DNA from: Manduca sexta
Taxonomy: Eukaryota; Arthropoda; Insecta; Lepidoptera; Sphingidae
NCBI RefSeq assembly: GCF_014839805.1
Contig: NC_051119.1
Span: 1,800,743 to 1,864,742, forward strand
Direction of reading: 5' to 3'
DNA: 64,000 nucleotides
In this document: positions 1-11,400 of the stretch, piece after piece
How the letters are laid out: every line of letters starts with the position of its first letter
Position numbering within the stretch: position 1 is the stretch's first letter
Position numbers and translations under genes: made by a program
The notes under the pieces: model-generated
Databases searched by the model: none
What the model was told of the DNA's origin: nothing
The model's input: only the letters and a program-made list of their open reading frames with translations

Positions 1-269
1 TATAACGCTCCGTTTAGTATCGTATTTCTTATCTAAAATATTTACTATTTAGATATTTGAAGTGTACTAGCGCAACATCTATTTACGTAAGCGTAACATT
101 GAAGTTATAGAATTTAGGTATTAATAATTATTTAACATCAAAGAAGCAGGTCACTTTATAGTAAGTAATGTCTGCCATATTGACATATCTAAACAAATAT
201 TTCATCATAAAATATTATCTAAAATTTTTTGTCTAATCACATAATTATGTTCATAAAATATTATCACAG

Positions 270-1667
270 CTCGTAAATCCACATTCAAACCCAAGAAAAT
301 CGAGAAACAACAAAAGTCATCTGATCAGAAAGTTGAGGAGAACATCAAGAAGTTGTTGGCTCTGTCCAAACCAACGGCCGATACTGACACTGCAGAAACG
401 GTATGTTTTTTTATACTTGTGACATCTTGCAATTATATGTTATCTTACTAACAAAGTGACGCTTAAAAGGTATATATCTAAGCAACAAGTATACCGAAAA
501 TGAATTATATAAATATTTTAATTTGCCATATTTTCTGCATCATTTGATATAGGTTTTGTAGGTCTAGGACTATTTATATCATTAAACTATATGTTTATAA
601 AATAAAAAGTTTTATTGTTACGAATTTTCATATTAAAAACAAAATTTTCAGCTCTCTACTCAAAAATTTACTGATTGTCGCTTAGATGTGATTGCCTATG
701 TTTGAAGTAAACATGTACACCCCTGAACAAATTGAATAATGAACAAAATGATATTTAAATTATATGGTATGTTTTAATCAGGAAAATAGCAGAATTTTAT
801 ACTAAAAAAGTTTTTGTTCAGTTAGAACTACTGGCAACATATAGTGTTACAATATACTACATATCTTTCTCAAGGTTAAGAAATTATAACAAATACAATG
901 TATTTATTAATTTATGACTTACAATAAATGTGGTGTATGTATATTACTGAACATCTGGCAGTTTGTATTTACTGGGTAAAAACTACAGACTGTGCGCATT
1001 ATAAATACTCTTGAATAGTGGCATTTTGTTACAAATTATGATTCAGTGGACTTCCAAGCTCATTTATTTATTCAACTTAGAAACATCAGTAAATTACGTA
1101 TGACAAACATTACTCCAGTTATCTTAGTATTATGGTATTTTTTGTGTGTTTACCAAATAAATATGTACTTATATTCAGAAAATACACTTATTACAAACAG
1201 ACAGTTATTAAATTATATTATGACTGCTTATGTAACCTAGTGTCAATATTCCTTAGGTAACTGCACATGGTATATTGTTGCATAAAATGGCTGGTTCAAG
1301 CAAGGTAGTATCACTTGTATGAAACAAATTTTTTATTATGTCTTGTACAATAACAAAATTGCTCAATAATTATGATGATGAGGTAGTGCTATCGTCAAGA
1401 CCTAAAAGATATAAGATAGTTTACATAAAATGCTGTCTGTCACAAAACAATGCCAGGTCCCCTAGTTATGTAAAAAAAATCTTTTGGATGTAAATTTTGC
1501 CTCTATAAATAATTTTATTATATTTGCAGATAATAAAACGAGCTATCAAAGGCAAACCGTTATTAGAGAAAATCAAAGTTAACAAAGAACCAGAACAGTC
1601 TATACTGTTTGCGGAAGAGGATCAGGAGACGTTCAAGAAATTTGAGAGGGAATTGTTCTGCAGTTAA
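270..1667 (+). CDS. RPS19BP1: AROS / RPS19-binding protein 1-like, C-terminal exons (partial)
   Basis: Two coding exons, 270-400 and 1530-1667, joined by a 1129-base GT-AG intron. The first begins after an acceptor with two bases of a split codon, so at least one upstream exon lies left of the window. Together they give 88 residues. The first half is Lys/Gln/Glu-rich and basic. The end reads LFAEEDQETFKKFERE then a short tail, stop TAA at 1665-1667. An acidic EED-F-KF-E signature at the extreme C-terminus is what I recall for active regulator of SIRT1 (RPS19BP1), a small nucleolar protein that binds ribosomal protein S19 and activates the NAD-dependent deacetylase SIRT1. The match is short, so the family call is good but not certain. 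The stop codon overlaps an ATG (TAATG) and lies only 12 bases before the DPM2-like start, in the same exon. Confidence 0.68.
401..1529 (+). other. Intron of the AROS-like gene, no recognised feature
   Basis: AT-rich intron with GT donor at 401 and TTTGCAG acceptor at 1528-1529. I see no coding signature, RNA gene or clear repeat. It could hold an internal promoter for the downstream DPM2-like and kinase genes, but no motif shows it. Confidence 0.5.
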
Positions 1668-1679
1668 TGTGATGCGTAT

Positions 1680-2014
1680 ATGGATGTTCCAGACTCAGTG
1701 ATCGGGAAAGTAGCTCTTATATCCACGACTACGCTGTTTGTATTGGCGTCTGTTTGGATTAATAGTTATCCATTCTTTGACGAAGGTGAGATTGTGGTTT
1801 TTAATTTTTCAAATGTTTGTAACAAGGCACACTTTTGATAATTATTTGTTGTGGAATCGGGACCACATATATTTAATGTTTTTTTCCAGATTCTTCCATC
1901 TATCCATTAATACCAGATCCGCAGTGGTTGCTCCTGGCCTGCGCCATTTGGGGTCTTTTCTTCATAGGTGGGCTCATGTCATTCACATTGTACCATATCC
2001 GTCCATACTTGTAG
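1680..2014 (+). CDS. Dpm2: Dolichol-phosphate mannosyltransferase subunit 2 (DPM2)-like
   Basis: Complete 76-residue protein in two exons, 1680-1785 and 1890-2014, joined in a split Asp codon. Start ATG at 1680, stop TAG at 2012-2014. Two hydrophobic helices (about residues 8-30 and 46-66) flank a short lumenal loop. Features shared with DPM2 are the early VIG motif, an aromatic-rich PFFD sequence after helix 1, a Pro in the loop, and a Gly-rich G-LF-GGL-S helix 2. DPM2 is a small ER membrane subunit that stabilises dolichol-phosphate-mannose synthase and also associates with the GPI-GlcNAc transferase. The start lies 12 bases after the AROS-like stop in the same exon, and the stop lies 5 bases before the kinase start in the same exon. 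Another tiny two-helix ER protein is possible but fits less well. Confidence 0.68.
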
Positions 2015-2019
2015 CCAAG

Positions 2020-3555
2020 ATGACCCACACCGCACAAGACTGGATCGTCATCGGCATATCCGGGGTCACATGTGGCGGGAAGACCACACTGGCCAATAGA
2101 CTCAAAGAAGCACTATCCCCAGTGTATGTGTTCCATCAGGATAAATACTTTTATCCTGATGACAGTCCGAAGCATGTCAAATGTGAGGGATTGGATCATA
2201 ATAACTATGATATTCTATCATCGTTGGATATGGACACCATGTTGGGAGACATCCTGAAGACCATGAGGGGTGAGAATAAAGCTCACAGATTTAGTGCAGA
2301 GGAGGGCAAGTTTGAGATCAAAGGCAAGAAGTTCATGGTGATCGAGGGATTCACCGTTTTGAATTTTAAACCCATACTGGAGTTGTGTCATTTGAGGTGA
2401 GTGAATTTATATTCTGTTAATAATCAAACCTGAATGACCATAATAAACACGAATTTAATAAGTGGCTTCAAAACTATTCCATTCCAAAATACAAAGCCCT
2501 CATGATATTTCACCCATATGAGAACACCCAAGCTCATATACTTAATTATTAGTTGTGATAAATAATTAAGAATTGTCTGTGAAATATAGTAAGAAATACT
2601 CATTTGAAAAAGAAAATCCACACGATTTAAGAACAGTAGCAAAACCTTCAAAATATAAAACTGATATCGTATTGTTTGGATTTTTAAAGTTTCTCGTATT
2701 AACTATTTTTTGTTTTTAATATAAGAAACATACATGTTTAGTTCTAGTTGTCAATATATATATATACAAATAAATTAAATAATTCCATATGCAACAACAC
2801 GAATCCCTCTTAATACGCATGTCTACAGTATTATCAATAACTATGTCCACAGGTACTACTTCGTGCTGGAGTACAGCGAGTGTGTGACGCGGCGCTGTTA
2901 CCGGCTGTATGACCCGCCCGACATCGACGGGTACTTCGACCAGTGCGTGTGGCCCGAACACATCAAGTACAGGGCTGAGGTATGTCCACAGGACTGACAT
3001 AATTTCACAAGGCTGAGACATGTCCACAGAACTGAGATATGTTCACAAGGTTAAGACATGTCCACAGAACTGAGATATGTTCACAAGGTTCAGACATGTC
3101 CACAGGGATGAGTAAATATGTCCACAGAGTTTAATTATTTTATATTAAAGTATTTTCTTTCATTTTTGAGAGGGTTATCTAAACATAAATATTTTTGCTT
3201 AGATACCTTACTCGTGCATTCTGAGGTTAACTAATGTTTTTTTACAATGGCATGAAATCCACCAACAAAAATAAAAATTTGATTAAAGTTAAATGAATTT
3301 TATTTATATAAGTCATAGTAAATAAAATAATATTTTTTAATAATAATTATGGCAACAAAAACATATTTTTAAGAAATCTGAACCTTTTTATGTTAGTTTC
3401 ACATACCATTGACATAGCTATAGTCTACAAACAGAAAAAAACTTTTTTTTTTTTTTTTACAGATAGAGAAAGACAAAAGGGTAAAATTGTTAGATGGAAC
3501 GAAACAAGACTCGATGGAGATCGTGATGGCGGACCTGAAGTCTTTAGATACGTGA
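2020..3555 (+). CDS. Nmrk: Nicotinamide riboside kinase
   Basis: Three exons: 2020-2396, 2853-2979 and 3463-3555, all GT-AG with matching phases, giving 198 residues, the normal length for this family. It phosphorylates nicotinamide riboside to NMN in the salvage route to NAD. The N-terminus has a textbook P-loop, GVTCGGKT at residues 15-22, followed by a uridine-kinase-like fold. FHQDKYFYPDD (about 44-54) is the characteristic substrate region with Asp and Tyr after the core strand. DPP, a GYFD stretch and VWPEHIKYR in exon 2 match the family C-terminal half. It ends with a short Leu-Asp-Gly strand and helix. The ATG at 2020 is 5 bases after the DPM2-like stop, with no room for a separate promoter in the shared exon. 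Confidence 0.93.
2442..2447 (+). terminator. Possible intronic poly(A) signal
   Basis: A perfect AATAAA lies 46 bases into kinase intron 1. If used, it could end a transcript carrying only the AROS-like and DPM2-like reading frames, an alternative to a full tricistronic mRNA. The hexamer is common by chance in AT-rich introns. Confidence 0.2.
2980..3130 (+). repeat. 19-base minisatellite starting at a splice donor
   Basis: About eight imperfect copies of a roughly 19-base unit, alternating between forms like ACATGTCCACAGAACTGAG and ATATGTTCACAAGGTTAAG. The first copy contains the GTATGT donor of kinase exon 2, and its TGTCCACAG also matches the acceptor just before that exon (2843-2852). Confidence 0.75.
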
Positions 3556-5418
3556 AGTTCCCTTTATTAGGCGGTAGAATCACTAGTATTACTGAGGGTA
3601 TAAAATTATCCATTTAGATGCACTTTTATATCATTTTCGAATAGTAAAACATTGATTTAGAATACAATATTGATATTATAACAAAAGAACATTCATTTTT
3701 TTATGTTAATTTGTATTCAATTAACCTCAAAAACCACTGAACCGATTTTGCAAATTGTTTCACTAATCGGAAGCTGTATTATCCCTGAGTGCTTCAGACT
3801 ACATTTAGTTCCAGAAATGGGCCTGAATGCAGACGGAGTCGCGTGCAAAATCTAGTAGAATATAAAAGGACAAGTTCGGTGCAATTATCTTGTGATTGAA
3901 AGTTGTTGCTATTGTTTTTAGTCAGGCGCTTAGTCCAGGAGAGCTCGTTTCGGCATTTGGTAAAAAAAAACATAAACTTGAAAAGTTTATGAAACCCTCA
4001 TTTAAATCCAATTTAAAAAACCATTTGAGATGTTTTTTTTTTTGTTATTATTATAATGTATTGGTGCACTGTTACATTAGATCTATAAAATGTTCACGTA
4101 CTTTATGTGGGTAGAAATATTCAATTAAGATAAAATTTGGTGATTTTTATCAGAGATAAAAGGGATATTTTCTTAAGTCGAATTTATTTAATATATAAAC
4201 TTTAAAAACCCTTTGAGATCACATAAATGTTATTGAGAATCTTCTATCTCTTTCTCGCAAAACGACATTTGTACAATTATAATGACAGATATAAGTATGA
4301 CGTTACCGACACTCATGCCGTCTCTATCTAACGGATGTAATCCCTTATATCTCTGCGAGTAAGAAACAAACAAGAATATTTGTACGCTTAGTATGAATTT
4401 TGATACACAGCTTTGTATAAAAACTTTTGTTTATAATAAATTGCGGCGAATATTTTTTTATGTTTTTGTTTTATTGGCCTTTGAACCGAATGTACCTTAA
4501 AAGTTGGAACCATGAAGTACAGCTTATACTTTTATTGTAAAGTATGGAAACGTGATGTATCCAATAATAGTATTGATTGAAAATCAAATTATGTGTACTT
4601 AATACTTTAAGAGGCGTACGGAATCGACAATTTAAGTGGCATTTTTCTTATGAATATAACGAAAAAATATCTAAATTGTAAAAAAAATAAGCAACTAAAG
4701 TAAGAAAAACATAGCAGAAATATATTTCTTTTCTTTATGTCATACATTTTGAATAGCTTCTAAAAATATGGTTATTGTGCCGTTCTGCTAGGGGCAGCGC
4801 TTTAAACACACACACACACACACACAGTGTCTCCTAACCTGTCCTATGTGCAGAAAAAAAGAACCCCGAATTTAACTAAACCGCGACCTATATATTTCCA
4901 ACTCCTCCCTTTCTGCTTGATTAATTTCGTTGCGAGATAATGACAAATTAGTGTCCCCTGAGACTCGGCGAGCTTCACCGCTCGGTGTCAATGCGTGCCA
5001 CTGCTGATCCCTTACAGGGGTTGTAGTGGTGGGTGTAGGAGCGGGAGTCTCTAAAGCCGCGGCCTGTACGGCTTATTCCGGCGCCACATACAGACAAATA
5101 TTTGAACAAAGACTTTGCCACACATTTGAACACAGTTACAGACAATGACCAATTTAAATTTTTATGACTTTTACTTATATGTTTCCATATAATCGGTTCT
5201 CCTTAAAGCCGCTCGATAACTTTGAACGCTTTGATGTGTGGTCGAAAAACCGATACCTAATGGTAAATACGCAAACATTTAAACAAACTTTGCACAAATA
5301 CGCAAATATCCGTGCCACACATGAGTTCAAAGTGTTTAAATAAGTGTTCAAATATTTTTGCTATGTGTGACGCCGGCATTACTGACAAAGATGCGCAGAA
5401 ACTGGACAGTATACTCAC
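3556..5418. other. Intergenic or intronic region between the kinase and the spaetzle-like exons
   Basis: AT-rich, with no coding exon recognised on either strand. It contains a (CA)n tract near 4807-4827, a dispersed repeat copy (4896-5055) and a transposon-tail-like stretch near 3780-3870. I searched the reverse strand for cystine-knot exons of the spaetzle-like gene and found none. Confidence 0.5.
4896..5055 (+). repeat. Dispersed repeat, family A, copy 1
   Basis: About 160 bases sharing high identity with 28012-28177, including TTTCCAACTCCTCCCT, CTCGGCGAGCTTCACCGCTC and GTGCCACTGCTGATCC. The two copies are 23 kb apart in the same orientation, one intergenic and one inside a carboxylesterase intron. 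The family is not named. Confidence 0.8.
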
Positions 5419-8400
5419 ACGCCCCCGCCGTCGCAGAACTTGCGTCCGTCGCGCTGCGGCTCTGCGCGCTGTTCGGAGCGATGTTCGGCGCGGAGAGCGC
5501 GCGAGGGGATCGCGTCGGAGTTTTGCTCGTCGCTCGACGGCTCCGACAACGAGCGCTTGTGACGATCCTCCAGTCTATAATGTGATATTAATGTTCCTAT
5601 AGTGTTACTTGAATCAGTTCATAAATCATTTCTATAAGTATTATTCCTTGTTTGTAGTTTTGGTCGCCTTGTATCATAAAATTATTTTATCACCTTTTCA
5701 CCTAACTAAATCCTAGCGTAATCTTTTAACTCTAGTCTATTAAAAAATATATCAGGGGCCTTATTCTGTATGATAGTGTAAACGCGTAACGCGGCCGTGT
5801 CATGTCATCTTCGAGAAATGTGCGTGGAATGGTATTCTGTAAGCCAAATTTCTATAGTCCTAAACATGACGCGTTGTGTTACGTGCTTGTTACGCACTGT
5901 CAAAATAACGTGAGGGATAGAGAATAAGGCCCCAGGGTGTAATTTACTACTAAGAACCTAGGTCTTATTAAAAAATAAATAATAACAGTTTATTAGTTAT
6001 CGAAGTCTATGCGTTGATGTATCGTGTGATCACCTGTTGTTCTGCAAGTCGTGGTGCTCGGCGCGTGTGAGGTGCGTGACGCGCGGCAGCGTGTCGTCGG
6101 CGCGCAGCACCGGCAGCGTGCGGGACAGGAACCGCAGCGTGTGGTTACGGATCAAGTCGCTGGGGGAACACGTTTAGCACGTATAGATGAATGATGTCAT
6201 TTGTAAGTGATACAGTACGCGATCTTCATTTTTAATTTAATTACTGATCGTATTATTTTGTGTCAGTTGGTTTTTCATTTGATATCCAGTAGGAAAAATT
6301 CTGGAAAATATTATAAACGAAAAGGCCGCAAATTATTGTACCTAATGAACACAAATTGTTACTTTTTTATCCTATTTTTTATCTACTTGGTTTATGATGC
6401 ACGAAGTAAGCGGCGACAGCCTAGTGGGGTGTGGAACGGACTGCCCAGACGATTGTCCGCAGGTTCAAATCGCAAGAGCATACACCTCTATCTTTTCTAA
6501 AATTATATGTGAATTCTTTGTAAATTATTGTCTGCTCTAACGGTGAAGGAAAACATCATAAAGAAACCTGCATACCCGAGAAATTCTCTATAGGATTTTT
6601 GAAAGTGTGTGAAGTCCACCAACCCGCACTGAGCCAGCATGGTGGATAAGGCCCGGCAGTGAGACAGTATAATATAATATATGGCTCCTAATAATAATTA
6701 TAATGCATAAGGGTATATATTAATGTGCTATGAGTTTAAATAAATATTTCCAGTAGTCTTCCACCTGTATACTCACAATGGATACGGCTCGCCGTAAGGG
6801 TTCTGTCCCATGGGGTTCCTGGGTATGACGCCGCGGTTGAGGTCCCCGCACAGGTTGTTCGCGGACACGTGCGCTCGCACCGCGCGTGCTTCTGCGCATT
6901 CCGACGACACCTGGCGGTAGGGCGGCGGACGGACCCTGAACGTAGTCAAATAAAACTAGTATAAGTTGAAGTGGCATATGTTGTAGGAGACTTAACACAT
7001 TTTTTTTAATATGGAGACCTATTAGCAACACTACTATTTCCTCTCTGATATGGTAGATAAAGGTATACCACGTACATTTTCTACTAGATTTTAGATCCTT
7101 TGTAGTAGGGAGCGAGAATTGAGCGAAAAATCACAACATCATTTTACCCGACTCGGGAGTCGAACTCGAGTCCTAAACTGAGCAAGGTTGTAAGTTAAAC
7201 GCAACTAGTAACTGAATAGAAAGAATCTTAAACAATACTAAAACACAAGTTTTTGGGTTATAATTGTAATGTAAAACAACATTAATCAATTTTGAATACC
7301 GATTATAAACTACTTGTGTGTAATAAAAAAAAATTAATACTGTGGGGAAGCACAGAGCGCCTGAACGCATTGTGTCGGTAATTTCATTAGTTCTCTTTGC
7401 CCTTGCTCAACTTTCGTTACATGACCACCAACTGAATTAAATTTGTATATCAATGATAGCCAATTTTGGCCTTGTTCAGCTTTCTTAACATGACCGCAAA
7501 CTAAATCTCAAAATTAGCCAATCACAGCGCCCCTATGTCTACTTACTGCTAAGGCTGTCATTCCGAAAGCCCAAACAGACTTATTATCACAACATTGTTC
7601 CTCACTTAGCTACGTAACGTTTATGAATATGGGATTTAATTCTCACCTCGGTGGAGTAGCGTTAGGAGACTCCACGAACGCATAGTATCCTTCAGGAGGT
7701 TCGTCGGATGCTTCGGTGACGTCCTCGCGCGTCTCTGGCGGCGGCGAAGTCGACTCCGGCAGCACACACGATAAGTGTAACAGAAGAGTCTGGGAAGAAT
7801 ACATTCCTAGTTTAGTAAATGGTTGGGGTCTCATAATGCTAAAAAGAATGAGATTATGCGGTAGTCCGATTGGTTAAGTCCAGAGCTAACCATTGAGCTG
7901 TAGGGAGAACTATTTGCCGCCATATTTATGATCTTCCAAAAAGAGCTCCGAGTATCGTCTGAATGAGACGGACAAACATTTTATCAGCAATCTTATTAAT
8001 GGGTACGTTCTACAATTTTTTTTATTTATTTCCTAACAAGAATTATTGGGTACGTGCTAATAAAAAAATATATTTATTCCTTAACAAGAGGCCGTTTGCC
8101 TAACAGTAAATTCAATAATCTAGTGTTCATGAAAGGACATCCTTGTTTTATTAATTAACTAGCTTTTGCTCGCGGCTTCGCCCGCGTGAAGGAGTTTTCC
8201 GGGATAAAAGTCCCAGTATATATTTTCCCGGGATAGTAGCCTATAACCTTCCCAGGGTCTTATACTATCTCCATACCAAATTTTGCTTTTTATACCACAT
8301 CTTATGTCACATCCCGTTCCCGTGGGAACGGGATAAAAAGTATTCTATGTCCATTTCCTGGTTCTAAGCTACCTCTCCACCAATTTTCAGCCAAATCGAT

Positions 8401-11400
8401 TCATTCCGTTCTTGAGTTATAAATAGTGTTACTAACACCACTTTCTTTTATATATATAGTTAAGCTGGGCTGGATTAGTTCCATTATATTTACATTACCT
8501 CGTTTATTTTGTGTTTTATATAGAAATAGTTAAAAGTAACAGTATTTTTTATTACATATTTATAAAATAGCTGTATTTTACCCAGCTCTGATAATAACAT
8601 CAATTAGTGATATTCTTTGCCGGCTAACTTCTAAAGATCGTGTAATATTGACGATTGCCAAGTTTTTTACCCCAATAGAATTCAACTTTCTAATCTCCTA
8701 TTTTTTCACCCATTAGTGTGATTATGTTCAATTTGTTTCTGCAATTTGTACCTCGTTGAGACCTGTCATTGGGCCCATAAGAAAGTATTTGGGTAAGAGT
8801 TTCCTTTCTGTGGTAATATGGTGAAATTATTTGTAAAATTGCAATGTTCCGGTTTGTTAGACGGCTATTATTTAGAGGCTAACTAGGACTCAATAATCCA
8901 CATTGTATCCGCGCACAGCAAAGTGACTCTTTCACCTGATTGAAAGATTTTTTTATGTGCACGGCATAGTCACCCCACTGAACCTGATAGTAAGTGGAGT
9001 GGCTTTAATAGAATGTCGACTGACGAGAGATGATTACCCCTTGGCAATTGAAACAATAATGTCGGCCTGTTGGAACTAGATATACACAGGCTGATCTCGG
9101 AACGCGATACCTTACGTGTGCCACTATGGCGGGTTTTAACACCTCGTGTACGATGGTTGCTATTCAGGAGAGTATAAAATATATCCTACCACCGGCATAG
9201 GTGCTACCGTAACCGCTATTTCTAACGCCAAGCAGTAGTGTGCGTACACTGTCGTCTTCCAGTTTGAAGGTCATTGTAGCCAGTGTAATTACTGGGTATT
9301 ATAAGACTAAACAAAAGTAATGTCTAATCTCAGTATGACGAGGTAGGTGATATTTATGAGATTGTTGACATTTATCATTACTTAACTTACAAGCGACGTC
9401 TTCTTATCATTCACTAGTAAAAAGGTTACTAAAAACACAACATTTTAAAGATATTCAGTCATCACTTAGGTAGCTAGTGCGAGGTAGGCTAGCTAGGCTA
9501 GGGCTCATGTCTTCACCGGTGAGGATCGGGACGAGTTATCCTTTCATTTCCCCCAACCTGCCAACCCGACCTGGGTACTTTCTTTTATCTTATGCTTTGT
9601 TTTCCTTATTAATTTTATACATACATAACATCAAGCATTTTATCCCCGAAGGGGTATGCAGAGGCGCAACTAGGGCACCCACTTTTCGCCAAGTATGTTC
9701 CGTCCCATGATGTGATAGGGGGCGAGCCTATCGCCATATCGGGCACAAATTCCAGACTCCGGGCTGATACTGAGCGGAAAAACCCAAATATCACTTTGCC
9801 CGACCCGGGATTCGAACCCAGGACCTCAGAGCGCTATTGTACCGGACGTGCAATACAACTACGCCACCGAGGCAGTCTAATTATCCCTAATTTAAAAAGT
9901 CCCTAGTCATATAAGTGATCTTAAGTGTTATATAGAAATAATATTTATTCTTATAAATTGTTTTGACGTATCATTAGTGCAACTTTATTCGCCTGTGTGA
10001 TAAATTAAGTATTATATTTTGCCACACCGTAGAATACAATCTAATAATATTCTTTAGCGGTATAATACTTACGTTTTTGGACCCTCAATAAAAGGGCCTA
10101 TTTTGAAACTATGATTTTAAGTATGTTTATTAAATTATTACCAACTTATTTGCCCTTTCTGTATTAAAATATGGTTATCGGTGGAAGGCGGGCTGGCTAG
10201 TGATATACCTGTTGTATGGGGGTCAGCAGAGCGCTAACGGTGTTGCATTCCACGCGTGATATGCTTCGGAAAGCGCCTTTAAACCCTCTTTACTTCTATA
10301 ATATACAAGGTATGTTTAAATGTAAAAACAGAGATCTTCAGTAATAAAAGCATTGAAACTTTTAGGTTTAGTTATTAATTGGCACGTTATCAAAGTTCTA
10401 CACCACATCTAGTTACTTTAATTCTTCATCACACATTTAAGTCTCACCTAATTTTCTCTACAATAAGGTGCGACAAAACCTTTTTGTTTATGTATTCTGT
10501 TCACTGATAGGTGAAAAATTTGACGTAATATATTTCAACCCGGGACTTGAATCCCGAACTTACGTAATCGACTCATCGTTGCTACTCCATGAAGGCAGTC
10601 ATTTAGGATTATGTCACCATAATCACTATTAGAAAATTTTACCCAAATAGTGTTTCAGCAAAACAATAACTGTGTTGAAATGGAGATCTCTCGCAGTTAT
10701 GTTAAGCGTAGATTTCGAAACAGCATGGTACAAGCAATGGATGCTGTATGTGCACTTAGACAAATAGGAATGAATCGTAGCAAAGAGGATGGATTTTTAA
10801 TTAACTACGTACAGCGGTTAGCTTAGTTGGCATTAAAACGGGAGGTTTCTACGTCTTTTTCACTGAAAATTATCAATAATCCCGAAAAATGAATAAAGGA
10901 GGAACCATGAATTATTGGGTTTTATAATTTTTACCAACATGAACATTTTAATCTAATTTTTGCAACTGAAGTAAAAATTAACATAGTACGTCCTTGTAAT
11001 AGTGCAATGCACATTTTTTATCTTTATAACGGCTGTCATAGAATTCAAACTGGTGACAGAGAGTAGTGGAATAAACTGGGGGACGCCTTTGTCAAAGGAC
11101 AACCTGCCCAACAAACTGGTTGCTTAAAATATGTAGGCACATTTTTAAATCTTGTCAAATTAGAAAGACATTTAATTATTGTTATAGACCAGACATCAGG
11201 GCCCAATTTTTTCTCCAAAAGTTATTACTAATTGGTAATAAGTCGCTGTCTTACTTGAAATGTCTGTATGACAACATGTGATAATGTCCTTAAATTTAAT
11301 TGGTATTAAATACAAAAATAATATATTTACAGAAAATATGCTAATATTTGTATTAAAAATATGCAAATGATATGCAAAAATTATGAAGTATTTTACAATG

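Noticed and set aside
1738..2400. 220-residue open frame covering the kinase start
   Set aside because: Its first 90 or so residues are DPM2 intron and DPM2 exon 2 read in the wrong frame. The real kinase begins at ATG 2020.
2980..3130. CRISPR-like regular repeat
   Set aside because: Direct 19-base units without unique spacers in a eukaryotic intron; this is a minisatellite.
3556..5418. Cystine-knot exon of the spaetzle-like gene
   Set aside because: Read on the minus strand; no Cys-rich coding segment with usable splice sites. The GC-rich part at 4960-5055 is a dispersed repeat.
9777..9876. tRNA gene candidate from A- and B-box matches
   Set aside because: The cloverleaf cannot be completed and the sequence continues into a shared SINE body with many relatives.
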